DNA of 64,000 nucleotides from Reinekea marinisedimentorum (GCF_004341165.1 NZ_SLZR01000009.1:62001-126000), one strand, 5' to 3'; shown: positions 25,801 to 34,708, counted from the first letter of the stretch. Numbers and translations are program-made. Notes: generated by a model not told the origin, from the letters alone.

Positions 25801-27491
25801 GGCGTATCTCGGATACCAATGTTGCCATTCCCGGCGCACTGACGCTGACCGTTGCCGGTGAAGGGAAAGACACAAACGGCACCGTGCGGCTGGTGGCCGA
25901 CTTCACCGATACCCGCTATTGGTGGCCAGATTCTGCACTGGGCAACGGTCAGGCCAGGGTAGAGCTGACCGCCAGTGGTGATCTGACCGCGCCGGATCTC
26001 AACGGCCGCTTGAACTGGCAAACCAGCAGCTGGCCGATCAGCCTGCAATCGACACTGGTGACGAAAAACAATGAATACCAGCTGGAAGCCAGCCTGCTCA
26101 GCCGTGGTCAGGTAAGGGTCAAAGCCGGAGCCAAAAGCCCGGTGGCCAGCCTCAGCAGCTGGAAGGATGAACTGCTGAGCAAGCCCATGGAAATGCGCCT
26201 GGCGGTGAACACTCCGCTGACCGTGCTCGACCCGTTCTTTATCAACCAGCCGGATCAGAAAGTCAGTGGCACCCTGGGCGGTGATATTACGCTGACCGGT
26301 TCACTGAACAATCCGTATCTCGACGGTGAAATCGCCTGGATCAAGGGCGCATACGAACACGCCAGCTATGGCACCCGTATTTCAGATATCGGCCTGGTGC
26401 TGCATGCTGAAGATAAGCAGCTGAAGGTATCGGGCAGTGCCACCGATGCCGCCAATGGCCTGATGCTGATAGCCGGCACCGTTGATTTCTTCCAGAGTGA
26501 ATCCGACATGCTGGCGCACGCCATTTCGGTGACCGCCTCGCTGGATAACGCCAAGCTGATTAATCAGGCGCAGATGGACGCCATTCTTTCCGGCGACATT
26601 AAGGTGATTGGGTCCTACCACAGCCTGCTGGTGTCCGGTGATCTGGTGGTGCCGCAATTCAATATGCAAACCGACACGCTGTTGTGGGATGGCGCGCCGC
26701 AGCTGAATATTGTGACCGCTGAACAATACGGTGACGACCTCAATACGCAGCGCTTCTATTGGCCGCAGGGCGAGTGGGATGTCACTCTGCAGGCCGATCA
26801 GCGCGCCAACCTTTACGGGCAGGGCATTAATGCTGAGCTTTCCGGTGAATTTTCCGTTTCCGGCGATCTCTATAACCCGGTGCTGGCCGGTCAGTTTGAG
26901 CTGGTGCGCGGTACCTATGTCGGCTTCGGCAAGGTGTTTACCCTGACCGAGGGCCAGGTGCAGCTGCAGAACAACCTGATTACGCTGGACATTCAGGGTG
27001 AATACAGCAGCGATGATCTCGATGTGACGCTTGAGATCACCGGCAATCAGAATGAGCTGTCGCTGTCGCTGACCTCCGATACCACCGACGGTCAGGATGA
27101 GCTGCTGGCGCTGTTGCTGTTCGGGGAAAGTATTGAGGAGATGAGCGTGGTGCAGGCCATTCAGCTGGCCAACGCACTGAATAAGTTACGCACCGGTGAT
27201 TCCGGGCTGGATATCGTCGCTCAGGCGCGTGATGACCTGTCGCTGGATACGCTGGTGATCGATACCGACTCTGATGACGATGGCAACCTCACCTTTAACG
27301 TCAGCGCCGGTAAGTACATCAATGATTTTCTCTATCTGGAAATTGAACAGGGTGTGGGCTCTGATCAGGAGTTCCGCAGCAGCCTGCAATATAAGCTGAC
27401 CAAAAAGGTTTATCTGGAATTCTATACCCAGGGAGAGTTTGGTCAGTTCGATGAAAACGGGATTGAGCTGAATTGGTCTTGGGATTATTGA
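22830..27491 (+). CDS. tamB: Translocation and assembly module protein TamB (AsmA-like)
   Basis: A 1553-residue inner-membrane-anchored periplasmic protein. An N-terminal signal anchor (LRILLILLVLMTLALVVAFG) precedes a very long run of repeating beta-strand segments, the lipid-groove structure shared by TamB, YhdP and VPS13-like proteins. The C-terminal DUF490 domain contains the conserved FGESIEEMSVVQAIQLANAL-type segment and ends in an aromatic strand (LNWSWDY) that contacts TamA. It overlaps tamA by one base (TGATG), so they are co-translated. It is somewhat longer than the E. coli protein (about 1260 residues). Confidence 0.93.
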   Translation: MLRKIARQTWTTTLRILLILLVLMTLALVVAFGTEGGRITVVKQSLQLINVATANDIELKGIRSPSMRQWRVEQVLIRDADNQPKLRVRDLQIDWNWRYALQHRWWFNQIQLDALTVYKSTGESNATPAETLAELYRAWPQIPAVRIDAVSVDQLRIEHTELPPFQSELSGQLELNWGAIPARFLLALTDNLNGNYFAAELSADAIDYFRLSGSLSANAGSAWSQWLQWDLSEPVDARWSLRIDYSEPGFLSVLIDDWAMPWKSHQITSSGELKYDIEQAQMQFLPLNVELDEKPASLDGWISHDNADLSVTVIEWNIEPFAEFIGVSDLQGQASVKARVQGGWRRPLVDAQLDASGQWRQQPFDLQVTSSRTAQKVTLKQAELTLANNQISATGVVDWITDELELSYNAELSTDPVFRSVLPAALAGVQASGTLSGEITGAIENPSVTADARLEGFWQQDAMQANIQALWQDGTLALSDVSLNLPVLKTQGDLTWQVADNRWNARLDIAEWHTDIFDRLNINFPVTVDGAGDGQLNISGVGEQFSIAGLLNFNGVWQRWPIEAEVNLDEINARHIRFSDSRIKLASSQLIANGGVDWSAQELDLHLDHTQLPLDVLPQWFPVWPSILQTLHGNMTGHTDVTGPWTRPAVATESKFVGRWFDEYLELDLAVEPTTNLEWNITKFDASWLTGRWQYTGLFEPYALQLDGRVQADSINNRYLPLLTREFTGNERQLPENMDLDFSADMAISGSIVEPVLVGNLSSRGQIDQQPFVLDADLNYLDTHHMVISEAQGVWAAGDWVLSGRYDWHDNEIIMTIETNTPDAKHLVPWVQLVVGTDPNFRWLDAWQGSLNGTLQLDNRFDSWKVQGELDSQGLLQQQPYELRWLGEGELQTQLNHQFEGEWGDASISASLISGNQLLTGNVDVTALQFAQIDLFVDIFPDQMSGELNADILLSGEVSKPTVNAQINARGRYLAHDFTSGLLLQSDADGWRISDTNVAIPGALTLTVAGEGKDTNGTVRLVADFTDTRYWWPDSALGNGQARVELTASGDLTAPDLNGRLNWQTSSWPISLQSTLVTKNNEYQLEASLLSRGQVRVKAGAKSPVASLSSWKDELLSKPMEMRLAVNTPLTVLDPFFINQPDQKVSGTLGGDITLTGSLNNPYLDGEIAWIKGAYEHASYGTRISDIGLVLHAEDKQLKVSGSATDAANGLMLIAGTVDFFQSESDMLAHAISVTASLDNAKLINQAQMDAILSGDIKVIGSYHSLLVSGDLVVPQFNMQTDTLLWDGAPQLNIVTAEQYGDDLNTQRFYWPQGEWDVTLQADQRANLYGQGINAELSGEFSVSGDLYNPVLAGQFELVRGTYVGFGKVFTLTEGQVQLQNNLITLDIQGEYSSDDLDVTLEITGNQNELSLSLTSDTTDGQDELLALLLFGESIEEMSVVQAIQLANALNKLRTGDSGLDIVAQARDDLSLDTLVIDTDSDDDGNLTFNVSAGKYINDFLYLEIEQGVGSDQEFRSSLQYKLTKKVYLEFYTQGEFGQFDENGIELNWSWDY

Positions 27492-27494
27492 AGG

Positions 27495-27561
27495 ATGTGA
27501 GATGTGAGATGCTAGATACTAGATACTAGATACTAGATACTAGTTGCTAGTTGTTAGATGC
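27495..27561. repeat. Second CTAG-rich repeat array
   Basis: About 67 bp: two GATGTGA units, then four repeats of the 8-mer ACTAGATA, then TAGTTGCTAGTTGTTAGATGC. It uses the same CTAG vocabulary as 20511-20630 and again lies between convergent genes. It runs into the stop codon and last two codons of the diguanylate cyclase gene. Confidence 0.85.
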
Positions 27562-28630
27562 TTTTCGCAACCACCTGATTCTTGCCCTGATCTTTGGCCT
27601 GATAAAGGCAGTCATCGGCCAGCTTGTAGAAATCTTCCTGATCAAAGCCCTGGCGTGGCTGAGCGTAGGCCAGACCGATGCTGACCGTAACACTGGCCGG
27701 GCCCTGATCGGTATCAATACTGTTATCGGCAATCTGCCGGCAGATCGATTCGGCCAGTTCGCGGGTTTGTTCAAAGCTGGTTTCCTGCACCAGCACGGCG
27801 AACTCTTCACCACCAATGCGCGCGATGATGTCGATCTCGCGCTGGAAATTCTTGCCAATGGTTGCAGCGACCTTCCTGATAACTTCGTCACCCACCGGGT
27901 GGCCGTAGATATCGTTGATGCTTTTGAAGTTGTCGATATCGAGTATCAGCAGCGCCAGCGATGCTTGCCTGCGCTGATGCTTGGCCCAGCACAGGTGCAT
28001 GGTTTCATCAAAGAAGCGGCGGTTAAACAGGCCGGTCAGGCTGTCTTTGCGGGCCAGCTCTTCCAGCGACTTTTTCTGGGCAATCCGTTCCTGGTATTCC
28101 TTATTGAGCAGTCGGATCATGTGCAAGTTAAAAAACATATACAGCACCATCATCATGCCTTCCACGCCGCGCTCCTGTGGCCGGGTTAAGGCCACCACCA
28201 GTGCCGGCAGGGCTATGGCCAACAGGTAATAGTTAGCCAGTAAGCGGTTTGGCGAGTAGGTTACGGTGCCGCCACTGAGCAGGGCGATGTTGATCATAAA
28301 CAGGTAAATGAACAGCTCATGGTGCTCGATATGCAGCATGGCAAAGGCGAACAGAATGCCATACACCAGTGCCGGGCCGATGGCATTGGCAATCAGCAGT
28401 CGCTGCCAGCCGGGTTTGTCGTAATGAGTCTGCTTGCCGCTGGAAAGCTTGGCCCATAAGCGGCTGAGTGAAAAGCCCAGCAGCATGGCCATGGCCACAC
28501 TGTAGATAATCGGGTGTTCGTCAATATAGTCGGTCATCAGGCCGATAATCAGCCAGGCCAGAACGTAAAGGTAGCCGCCGGATACTGAGCGTTTTTCCAG
28601 ATTTTGCTCCGGTAAAATTATCGGGATCAT
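27554..28630 (-). CDS. Membrane-bound diguanylate cyclase
   Basis: A 358-residue protein with an N-terminal membrane region of about six helices (residues 20-170) and a C-terminal GGDEF domain that makes cyclic di-GMP from GTP. The active site is GGEEF at 273-277. R264-x-x-D267 sits five residues before it, the standard inhibitory site, so the enzyme is expected to be active and product-inhibited. The membrane part has no named sensor domain that I recognise. It overlaps the upstream stress-protein gene by four bases (ATGA), so the two form an operon. Its last codons and stop lie inside the CTAG-rich repeat. Confidence 0.92.
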   Translation of the reverse strand: MIPIILPEQNLEKRSVSGGYLYVLAWLIIGLMTDYIDEHPIIYSVAMAMLLGFSLSRLWAKLSSGKQTHYDKPGWQRLLIANAIGPALVYGILFAFAMLHIEHHELFIYLFMINIALLSGGTVTYSPNRLLANYYLLAIALPALVVALTRPQERGVEGMMMVLYMFFNLHMIRLLNKEYQERIAQKKSLEELARKDSLTGLFNRRFFDETMHLCWAKHQRRQASLALLILDIDNFKSINDIYGHPVGDEVIRKVAATIGKNFQREIDIIARIGGEEFAVLVQETSFEQTRELAESICRQIADNSIDTDQGPASVTVSIGLAYAQPRQGFDQEDFYKLADDCLYQAKDQGKNQVVAKSI

Positions 28631-29046
28631 TCCACCTTCTTAATTATGCTGATGTCTGCTTCTGCCTGGCTGGAAACCTTAACCGTCGTGCTACCCAGAG
28701 CGGGCCTGCCGAGCTGGCTTCCTGCGGTGCGGTGTCTGCCCAGAATAATCAGGTCTGCATTAACCTCGCGTGAATAGGCCAGAATCTGATCGGCCGGGGC
28801 GCCTTTTTTAACCACCAGCTTAACGTGATCTTCTTTTCCCGCATGGGCGGCGATGTGTTCAGCCACAAAGCCCATCAGTGCAATGGAAAGCTCGTCTGTC
28901 TGTTCTGCGCCGGTGCTTTCAGGTGCAATCGCCAACAGGTGAACAATGCAATCACTGTACTGCAAATGGAACAGTGCTTTTGCTAGTATGCGCTCGCTCA
29001 TCGGCACTTCGCTAATATCGACAGGTGCCACTATTGTTTTGTACAT
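28627..29046 (-). CDS. Universal stress protein (UspA family)
   Basis: A 139-residue UspA-fold protein starting MYKTIVAPVDISEVPMSERIL; the frame is open further upstream but family members begin here. The C-terminal part contains ADLIILGRHR followed by LGSTTVKV, which approximates the ATP-binding pattern of nucleotide-binding Usp proteins. It is the first gene of a two-gene operon with the diguanylate cyclase (ATGA overlap), which hints that the stress protein could modulate c-di-GMP signalling, though that is inference. It is divergent from the ABC exporter genes. Confidence 0.85.
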   Translation of the reverse strand: MYKTIVAPVDISEVPMSERILAKALFHLQYSDCIVHLLAIAPESTGAEQTDELSIALMGFVAEHIAAHAGKEDHVKLVVKKGAPADQILAYSREVNADLIILGRHRTAGSQLGRPALGSTTVKVSSQAEADISIIKKVE

Positions 29047-29130
29047 GATGTATTCCACCATCGACCCGGTTGTAAGCTTCAGTTTAGCAACAGCCGGTAT
29101 TTCTGCCATATCGCGCACCGAGGGGGCCCT

Positions 29131-30876
29131 TTGCGTATTTTCTTGGATTTAATGTGGTTCTTCCGCCAGGAGTATCGGCGCTATGGTTTAGCCGTGCTTG
29201 CGTTGATCGGCGTTGGCTTTGCCACCATGGTGCCGCCGTGGATGATCGGTAAGATTGTTGATGCTCTGGCTGATGGCAGCCTGACCCGCGAGTTCCTGCT
29301 GCAGCATGTCGGTATTATTGCCGGTGTAGCGCTGGCCAGCTACCTGCTGCGCGTGCTCTGGCGGGTAGCGCTGTTTGGGGCCAGCTATACCCTGGCCAAT
29401 GAGCTGCGCCAGAAGATTTTCCGCCATCTAACCCGGCAGTCTCCGGCGTTTTATCAACAGATGACCACTGGCGATCTAATGGCCCGCGCCACCAACGATA
29501 TTCAGGCCGTGGAGCAAACCGCCGGAGAGGCGGTGCTGGCGCTGTTCGACGGGGCCCTGACCGGTATTCTGGTGCTGTGCGTGATGACGCTGTTTATCTC
29601 TCTGCCGCTGACGCTGGTGGCGCTGATCCCGTGGCCGATTGTCGGCTACTTCATGTGGCGCTTTGGTAAAGAGCTGCATCATTCCTTTGCCGATGCCCAG
29701 GCGCGCTTTTCAGATTTAAACGACGATGTGCAGGAGAGTATTTCTGCGCTGCGCCTGACCCGTGCCTATGGCCGCGAGGCGGTTGAGCAGGGGCAGTTCA
29801 ACGCCATCGCCAGGCAGGCCAATCTGGCCAACCAGCGCGTGGCCCGCACCGATAGCAAGTACGACCCGGCCATTCAGCTCGGCGTCGGTTTTTCGTTTCT
29901 GCTGAGCGTTGCCGGTGGCGCCTATCTGATTTATCTGCAGCGGCTCACGCTGGGTCAGCTGACCAGCTTTACGCTCTATCTGGGTTATATGATCTGGCCG
30001 ATGTTTGCCATTGGCTGGTTACTGAACTTGGTGGAGCGGGGTCAGGCGGCCTATGCGCGCATCAAGGAACTGCTCGCCATAGCGCCGGATATTGCCGATA
30101 CCGGCTCCTTCAGCCAACAGGCCTTTCCGAGCATTACCTTTGCTATTCACCGCTTCAGCTATGGTGAAGGCCAGCCGCCGGTGCTGGAAGATATTAACCT
30201 GTCGCTCGAAGCCGGGCAGATGCTGGGCATTGTCGGCCATACCGGTGCCGGTAAATCGACCCTGATCAGCCTGCTGCTGCGTCAGCTGGAGGGTGACGAG
30301 GCGAAAATCCTGATTGATGAGCGCGACATTCGCCACTTTACGCTCGATAACCTGCGCCGCCATATTGCCACGGTGCCGCAAACGCCGTTTCTGTTTTCAG
30401 CCACCATCGCTGAGAACATTGCACTGGCCCGGCCAGAGGCCACGCAGGCAGAGATCGAAGCGGTGGCGAAGATTGCCCAGGTGCACGACGACATTGCCGG
30501 CTTTAAAGATGGCTATTTAACCGAAGTCGGCGAGCGCGGCATTACCCTTTCCGGCGGTCAGAAACAGCGCATCGCCATTGCCCGGGCGCTGTTGCAGAAC
30601 GCGCCCATTCTGGTGCTCGACGATGCGCTTTCGGCGGTCGATGTGAAAACCGAAGCCGCCATCCTGGCGCACCTGCAACAGGCGCGTGCCGATAAAACCA
30701 CGCTGGTGGTCTGCCACCGCTTGTCGGCTGTCGAGCAGGCCGATAAAACCATTGTGCTGCAGCACGGGCACATCATTGAACGCGGTACACACACCAGCCT
30801 GCTGGCCGAAAGCGGCTGGTACCGGCAGATGTTTGATTATCAGCAACTCGAACGCGCGGTGGAGGAAGGCCGATGA
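29131..30876 (+). CDS. mdlA: ABC exporter half-transporter, MdlA-like
   Basis: A 581-residue half-transporter with six transmembrane helices (about residues 15-310) fused to an ATPase domain. Walker A is GHTGAGKST, the signature LSGGQKQ, and Walker B reads LVLDDALSAVD, with Asp where the catalytic Glu normally stands. MdlA-type subunits and other asymmetric exporters share this substitution, giving one degenerate ATP site in the heterodimer. The TTG start follows a GAGGGG site. It overlaps the next gene by four bases, and the two make one exporter. The substrate (drug, lipid or peptide) is unknown. Confidence 0.88.
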   Translation: MRIFLDLMWFFRQEYRRYGLAVLALIGVGFATMVPPWMIGKIVDALADGSLTREFLLQHVGIIAGVALASYLLRVLWRVALFGASYTLANELRQKIFRHLTRQSPAFYQQMTTGDLMARATNDIQAVEQTAGEAVLALFDGALTGILVLCVMTLFISLPLTLVALIPWPIVGYFMWRFGKELHHSFADAQARFSDLNDDVQESISALRLTRAYGREAVEQGQFNAIARQANLANQRVARTDSKYDPAIQLGVGFSFLLSVAGGAYLIYLQRLTLGQLTSFTLYLGYMIWPMFAIGWLLNLVERGQAAYARIKELLAIAPDIADTGSFSQQAFPSITFAIHRFSYGEGQPPVLEDINLSLEAGQMLGIVGHTGAGKSTLISLLLRQLEGDEAKILIDERDIRHFTLDNLRRHIATVPQTPFLFSATIAENIALARPEATQAEIEAVAKIAQVHDDIAGFKDGYLTEVGERGITLSGGQKQRIAIARALLQNAPILVLDDALSAVDVKTEAAILAHLQQARADKTTLVVCHRLSAVEQADKTIVLQHGHIIERGTHTSLLAESGWYRQMFDYQQLERAVEEGR

Positions 30877-32633
30877 AACAGACTTTTACCCGCCTGCTCG
30901 GCTATGCCGCCGTCTACCGCCGCACCCTGATCCAGGCCTTTTTGCTGCTGTTGCTGGCCACCGTGGCCAGTGTGCTCGGGCCGTATCTGATCAAGGTGTT
31001 TATCGACAGCTACCTGACGCCGGGCAACTGGGTTGCCGCTGACATCGGCCTGCTGGCACTGGCCTACGTGGTCAGCCAGCTGGTGGGTGCAACCGCGTTC
31101 TTCATGCAGGCGCTGCGCTTTAACCGGGTGGCACTGAACGTGATTCAGACGCTGCGTGAAGAGGTGTTTGAGCGGGTACTGCAATTGCCCATGGCGTACT
31201 TCGACAAGATCGCCACCGGCAGCCTGATCAGCCGTATCACCAACGATACCGAAGCCATTAAAGACCTGTACGTCAACGTGATTTCGGTGTTCGCGCAGAA
31301 TACCGTTCGGGTGATCGGTATTCTTATCGCCATGGCGTTTCTAGACCTGCGCCTCATGTGGATCTGCGCCATGCTCATTCCGGTGGTGCTGGTGCTGATG
31401 TTTACCTACCAGAAGCTGTCGACGCCGGTGTTCCAGCGCGTGCGAAGCCTGCTCAGCGACATCAACGCCCGTCTGAATGAAAGCATTGAAGGCATGTCGG
31501 TGATTCAGCTGATGAACCAGCAACAGGCGTTCAGCAAGGCGTTCAGTAAAACCAGCACCGATCATTACCGGGCGAAGATCCAGAACATCATCATCGATGG
31601 CTTTTTGCTGCGCGCACTGGTCGACTTCATCTACATGCTGTTGTTGGCGGCGCTGCTGTTCAGCTTTGGTCTGATTGAACTGAACAGCCACGGCGCGGTG
31701 GAAATTGGTGTCATCTACGCCTTCATCAATTATCTGGGCAATGTCACCGAGCCGCTGATCGACATGACCTCGCGCCTGAACATGGCGCAGCAGGCGCTGG
31801 TTTCGGCCAGTCGGGTGTTCAAACTGCTCGATGAAACGCCAGAGCCGGTGCCAGCCGAGCCGCTGCAGCCCGCATCCACGCGGATCGAGTTTGATATCGA
31901 CCGGTTCAGCTACAACGGTAAGAATGACGTCTTGCACGACATTCACTTTGCCATTGAGCCCGGCAAATTCATCGGCATTGTCGGTCATACCGGTTCCGGC
32001 AAAAGCTCGCTGATGGCGCTGCTGATGAACTTCTACCGGCTGGAGTTCGGCAGCATTCAAATCGGCGGTGTCGATATTCGCGACATCAGCAAAACTGACC
32101 GTACCCGAATGATTGGTATGGTGCAGCAAGACCCGTTCATCTTCGGCGGCAGCATTGCCGACAACATCCGTCTGGAGCTGGATATCTCCGATGCCGAAGT
32201 CGAGCAAGCCGCAAAACAGGCGCAGTTGCATGAGTCGATTCTGAACATGCCGCAGGGCTACCAGACCGTACTGGCCGAGCGCGGCAAAAACCTGAGTGCC
32301 GGTCAGCGTCAGCTGCTCAGCCTGGCACGAACGCTGGCGCGTAAACCGCAGATTCTGATTCTCGATGAAGCCACCGCCAACATCGACAGCCACACCGAGG
32401 CACTGATTCAGAAATCGCTGATGACGCTGCGCGGCAAGATCACCATGATCGCCATCGCTCACCGCTTAAGTACGGTGATCGATGCCGATCAGCTGGTGGT
32501 GCTGCATCAGGGTGAAATTAAGCAGCGTGGTACACACCGTGAACTGCTGCGAGAGGAAGGGCTGTACAAGCACATGTATCAGTTGCAACAGCAGCAGGAC
32601 CCTTGCGAAGCCATGGAGCACAGCGACAGTTAA
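30873..32633 (+). CDS. mdlB: ABC exporter half-transporter, MdlB-like
   Basis: The partner of the preceding half-transporter, 586 residues. Six membrane helices precede an ATPase domain with Walker A GHTGSGKSS, signature LSAGQRQ and a canonical Walker B ILILDEATANID with the catalytic Glu. Glu here and Asp in the partner indicate an asymmetric heterodimer, with one hydrolytic site formed mainly by this subunit's Walker B. Translation is coupled by ATGA overlap. Confidence 0.88.
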   Translation: MKQTFTRLLGYAAVYRRTLIQAFLLLLLATVASVLGPYLIKVFIDSYLTPGNWVAADIGLLALAYVVSQLVGATAFFMQALRFNRVALNVIQTLREEVFERVLQLPMAYFDKIATGSLISRITNDTEAIKDLYVNVISVFAQNTVRVIGILIAMAFLDLRLMWICAMLIPVVLVLMFTYQKLSTPVFQRVRSLLSDINARLNESIEGMSVIQLMNQQQAFSKAFSKTSTDHYRAKIQNIIIDGFLLRALVDFIYMLLLAALLFSFGLIELNSHGAVEIGVIYAFINYLGNVTEPLIDMTSRLNMAQQALVSASRVFKLLDETPEPVPAEPLQPASTRIEFDIDRFSYNGKNDVLHDIHFAIEPGKFIGIVGHTGSGKSSLMALLMNFYRLEFGSIQIGGVDIRDISKTDRTRMIGMVQQDPFIFGGSIADNIRLELDISDAEVEQAAKQAQLHESILNMPQGYQTVLAERGKNLSAGQRQLLSLARTLARKPQILILDEATANIDSHTEALIQKSLMTLRGKITMIAIAHRLSTVIDADQLVVLHQGEIKQRGTHRELLREEGLYKHMYQLQQQQDPCEAMEHSDS

Positions 32634-32695
32634 ACGTCGCTTGAATTACGCGCCGGGCTTTTGCATTGTGGAATGGGTAAACGGAGCCTCAGATT

Positions 32696-34060
32696 ATGAC
32701 TGCACATTCTTCAACACTACCGGCCGCAACCATGACCGAGGCAATTCTGGAAAGTATTTCCGAGGGTGTGTTCACGGTCGATAATCAGTGGCGCATCACC
32801 TCTTTTAATCGGGCTGCAGAGCAGATCACCGGTGTCACCCGCGCCGAGGCGCTGCAGCAGCGCTGCTACGAAGTGTTCAAGTCGAGCATGTGCGAAGGCA
32901 ATTGCCCGTTGCGTGCCACCCTTACCAACAACCAACCCATCATCAATCGCGCCGGTTATTTTATTAACGCCGCCGGTGAACGCGTTGCAGTCTCGGTTTC
33001 AACTGCGGTGCTGAAAGATGCCGAAGGCCGGGTCATTGGCGGTGCAGAAACCTTTCGTGACTTAAGCGAGGTAGAAACGCTACGCAGTGCACTGAATAAC
33101 CCGGCTCAAGCCGGTCGAATGCTCAGTCACAGTCCGGCCATGCAGCCGGTCATCAATCTCGTGCCGGATGTTGCAGCCAGTAACAGTACGGTACTCATCC
33201 AGGGTGAAACCGGCACCGGCAAAGAGTTGCTGGCGAAAACCATTCACGAACTCAGCCCGCGCGCCGGTGCGCCCTTTGTCGCGGTCAACTGCGGCGCACT
33301 GCCAGATAACCTGCTGGAATCGGAACTGTTCGGCTACAAAAAAGGTGCCTTTACCGGCGCCACGCAGGATAAGCCGGGACGCTTCGCACTGGCCGGAAAC
33401 GGTACCTTGTTCCTGGACGAAATAGGTGAGGTCAGCCCGGCGCTGCAGGTTCGCCTGCTGCGGGTTCTGCAGGAGCAAACCTTTGAGCCCTTAGGCTCAA
33501 CCAAATCGGAACAGTGCCATGCGCGCATCATTGCCGCTACGCATCGGGATTTAACCGAGCTGGTGGCTGCCGGCAGCTTCAGGCAGGATCTGTTCTACCG
33601 CATTCATGTGGTCGATTTAACCATGCCGCCGCTGCGCGAGCGCAGTGAAGATATCGATTTGCTGGTGAATCAGTTTATTCATCATTTTAATCAGCAGCAG
33701 GGCCGCAGTATTACCGGCATTCACTCTCAGGCACTGGCTGTGCTTCGGGCGTACCGCTGGCCGGGAAATATTCGGGAGCTTGAAAACGTCATTGAGCGCG
33801 CCTTTGTGCTTTGTCGCGAGGGCGATATTGAGCTCCGCCACTTACCGGCCGGATTAAACCAGCCGCTTTCCGGTTCGCCCGCAGCAAGCAGCGGCAGCGG
33901 AACGATTACAGACAGCCGTCGCTCGGCTGAAAGACAGCGCATCGTCGAGTCGCTCGAGCGCCATCAGTACAACCGCAAGGCAACAGCCGATGAGCTGGGT
34001 ATCCATAAAACAACGCTGTACCGCAAGATGAAAGCGCTCGCTATTGACCCTCAGCGCTAA
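32696..34060 (+). CDS. PAS-containing sigma54-dependent activator of the metal-cluster operon
   Basis: A 454-residue bacterial enhancer-binding protein. An N-terminal PAS domain (about 15-125) carries three cysteines, C57, C66 and C70 (C-x8-C-x3-C), which could bind a metal or Fe-S cluster or sense redox. The AAA+ domain has Walker A GETGTGKE at 170-177 and GAFTGA at 217-222, the loop that contacts sigma54. A Fis-type helix-turn-helix ([20 protein letters not shown]) ends the protein. There is no response-regulator receiver domain, so it senses its signal directly. It lies immediately upstream of twin inverted repeats and a sigma54 promoter in front of the NifX/MinD-like operon. A sigma54 activator likewise accompanies the ORP genes of Desulfovibrio. 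Confidence 0.9.
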   Translation: MTAHSSTLPAATMTEAILESISEGVFTVDNQWRITSFNRAAEQITGVTRAEALQQRCYEVFKSSMCEGNCPLRATLTNNQPIINRAGYFINAAGERVAVSVSTAVLKDAEGRVIGGAETFRDLSEVETLRSALNNPAQAGRMLSHSPAMQPVINLVPDVAASNSTVLIQGETGTGKELLAKTIHELSPRAGAPFVAVNCGALPDNLLESELFGYKKGAFTGATQDKPGRFALAGNGTLFLDEIGEVSPALQVRLLRVLQEQTFEPLGSTKSEQCHARIIAATHRDLTELVAAGSFRQDLFYRIHVVDLTMPPLRERSEDIDLLVNQFIHHFNQQQGRSITGIHSQALAVLRAYRWPGNIRELENVIERAFVLCREGDIELRHLPAGLNQPLSGSPAASSGSGTITDSRRSAERQRIVESLERHQYNRKATADELGIHKTTLYRKMKALAIDPQR

Positions 34061-34088
34061 CGGACCTCAATAATAAGAATCGGTCTGG

Positions 34089-34127
34089 GGTTGCAGTTTT
34101 GCAACCTATTGCAACTAAAAGGTTGCA
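34089..34127. promoter_or_regulatory. Twin inverted repeats, putative enhancer sites for the sigma54 activator
   Basis: Site 1 is GGTTGCA-N4-TGCAACC (34089-34106) and site 2 is TGCAAC-N6-GTTGCA (34110-34127). Their centres are 21 bp apart, two helical turns. They lie about 100-120 bp upstream of the sigma54 promoter and just after the activator gene, the usual place for enhancer sites. Confidence 0.8.
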
Positions 34128-34215
34128 TCTTTGCATTCTCCGAGCGTTCTTCATGCTCACCCCTATTTCGTAATAAATCCATTAAAAACAATCACTTATA
34201 TCCGATTGCCAAGGT

Positions 34216-34232
34216 TGGTTTCGTTTTTGCTA
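34216..34232 (+). promoter_or_regulatory. Sigma54 (-24/-12) promoter
   Basis: TTGG, ten bases, then GCTA: GG at 34217-34218 and GC at 34229-34230 with the exact spacing required by sigma54, and TTTGCT around -12. Transcription would start near 34242, just ahead of the first NifX-like gene. Confidence 0.82.
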
Positions 34233-34264
34233 TCTGACAGATAAGGGATGCAGCGGAGCGGAGC

Positions 34265-34708
34265 ATGAAGGTTGCGATAACAGTCTGGCAACAACGGGTT
34301 TCACCGGTTTTTGATGTCTCCGCGAATTTACTCATGTTGAGCCTGCACGACGGAAAGATCGCTGATGAGCAGGCTATTCCATTGCCCACATCAGGCCCGG
34401 CAGCGAAGCTTGCCTTCATTGCAGCGCTGCAACCCGATGTATTGATCTGTGGTGCGATGTCGGCGCAGATTCAGCACGTGGCAGAAACGCATCCATGGCA
34501 GCTGTACGCCTTTATGAAGGGTAGCGTACGCCGGGTGATGCGAGCGCTGATTGCCGGGGGTGTGCTGGCGGATGATTTCAGCTTACCCGGTTGCACGGCC
34601 CGAAACCGATGCTGCACCGGTAACAAATGGGCTCAGTGTGTTGCGCAAGAGCCGCACGAAAAACGATTCGGGAGGCCGTTATGCCAATCAGAGAAAAACG
34701 AAAATTAA
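34265..34708 (+). CDS. NifX/ORP-like metal-cluster-binding protein with cysteine-rich tail
   Basis: A 147-residue protein opening MKVAITVWQQRVSPVFDVSANLL, the characteristic start of the dinitrogenase iron-molybdenum cofactor (NifX/NafY/ORP) fold; members bind Mo- or Fe-containing clusters. After this domain comes FSLPGCTARNRCCTGNKWAQC, a tail with four cysteines in 16 residues that could hold metal. It is the first gene after the sigma54 promoter, with GGAG six bases upstream of the start. It overlaps the next gene by 28 bases. Nitrogenase genes are absent here, so a nitrogenase role is unlikely. Confidence 0.85.
   Translation: MKVAITVWQQRVSPVFDVSANLLMLSLHDGKIADEQAIPLPTSGPAAKLAFIAALQPDVLICGAMSAQIQHVAETHPWQLYAFMKGSVRRVMRALIAGGVLADDFSLPGCTARNRCCTGNKWAQCVAQEPHEKRFGRPLCQSEKNEN

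Noticed and set aside
24921-26048. 375-codon open frame on the minus strand inside tamB
   Set aside because: It is a shadow of the strong codon bias of tamB. It has a low-complexity, Arg/Gln/His-rich composition, no ribosome site and no recognisable domain.
31341-32462. 373-codon open frame antisense to mdlB
   Set aside because: Lies entirely within a well-supported ABC gene and shows the skewed composition typical of antisense frames.
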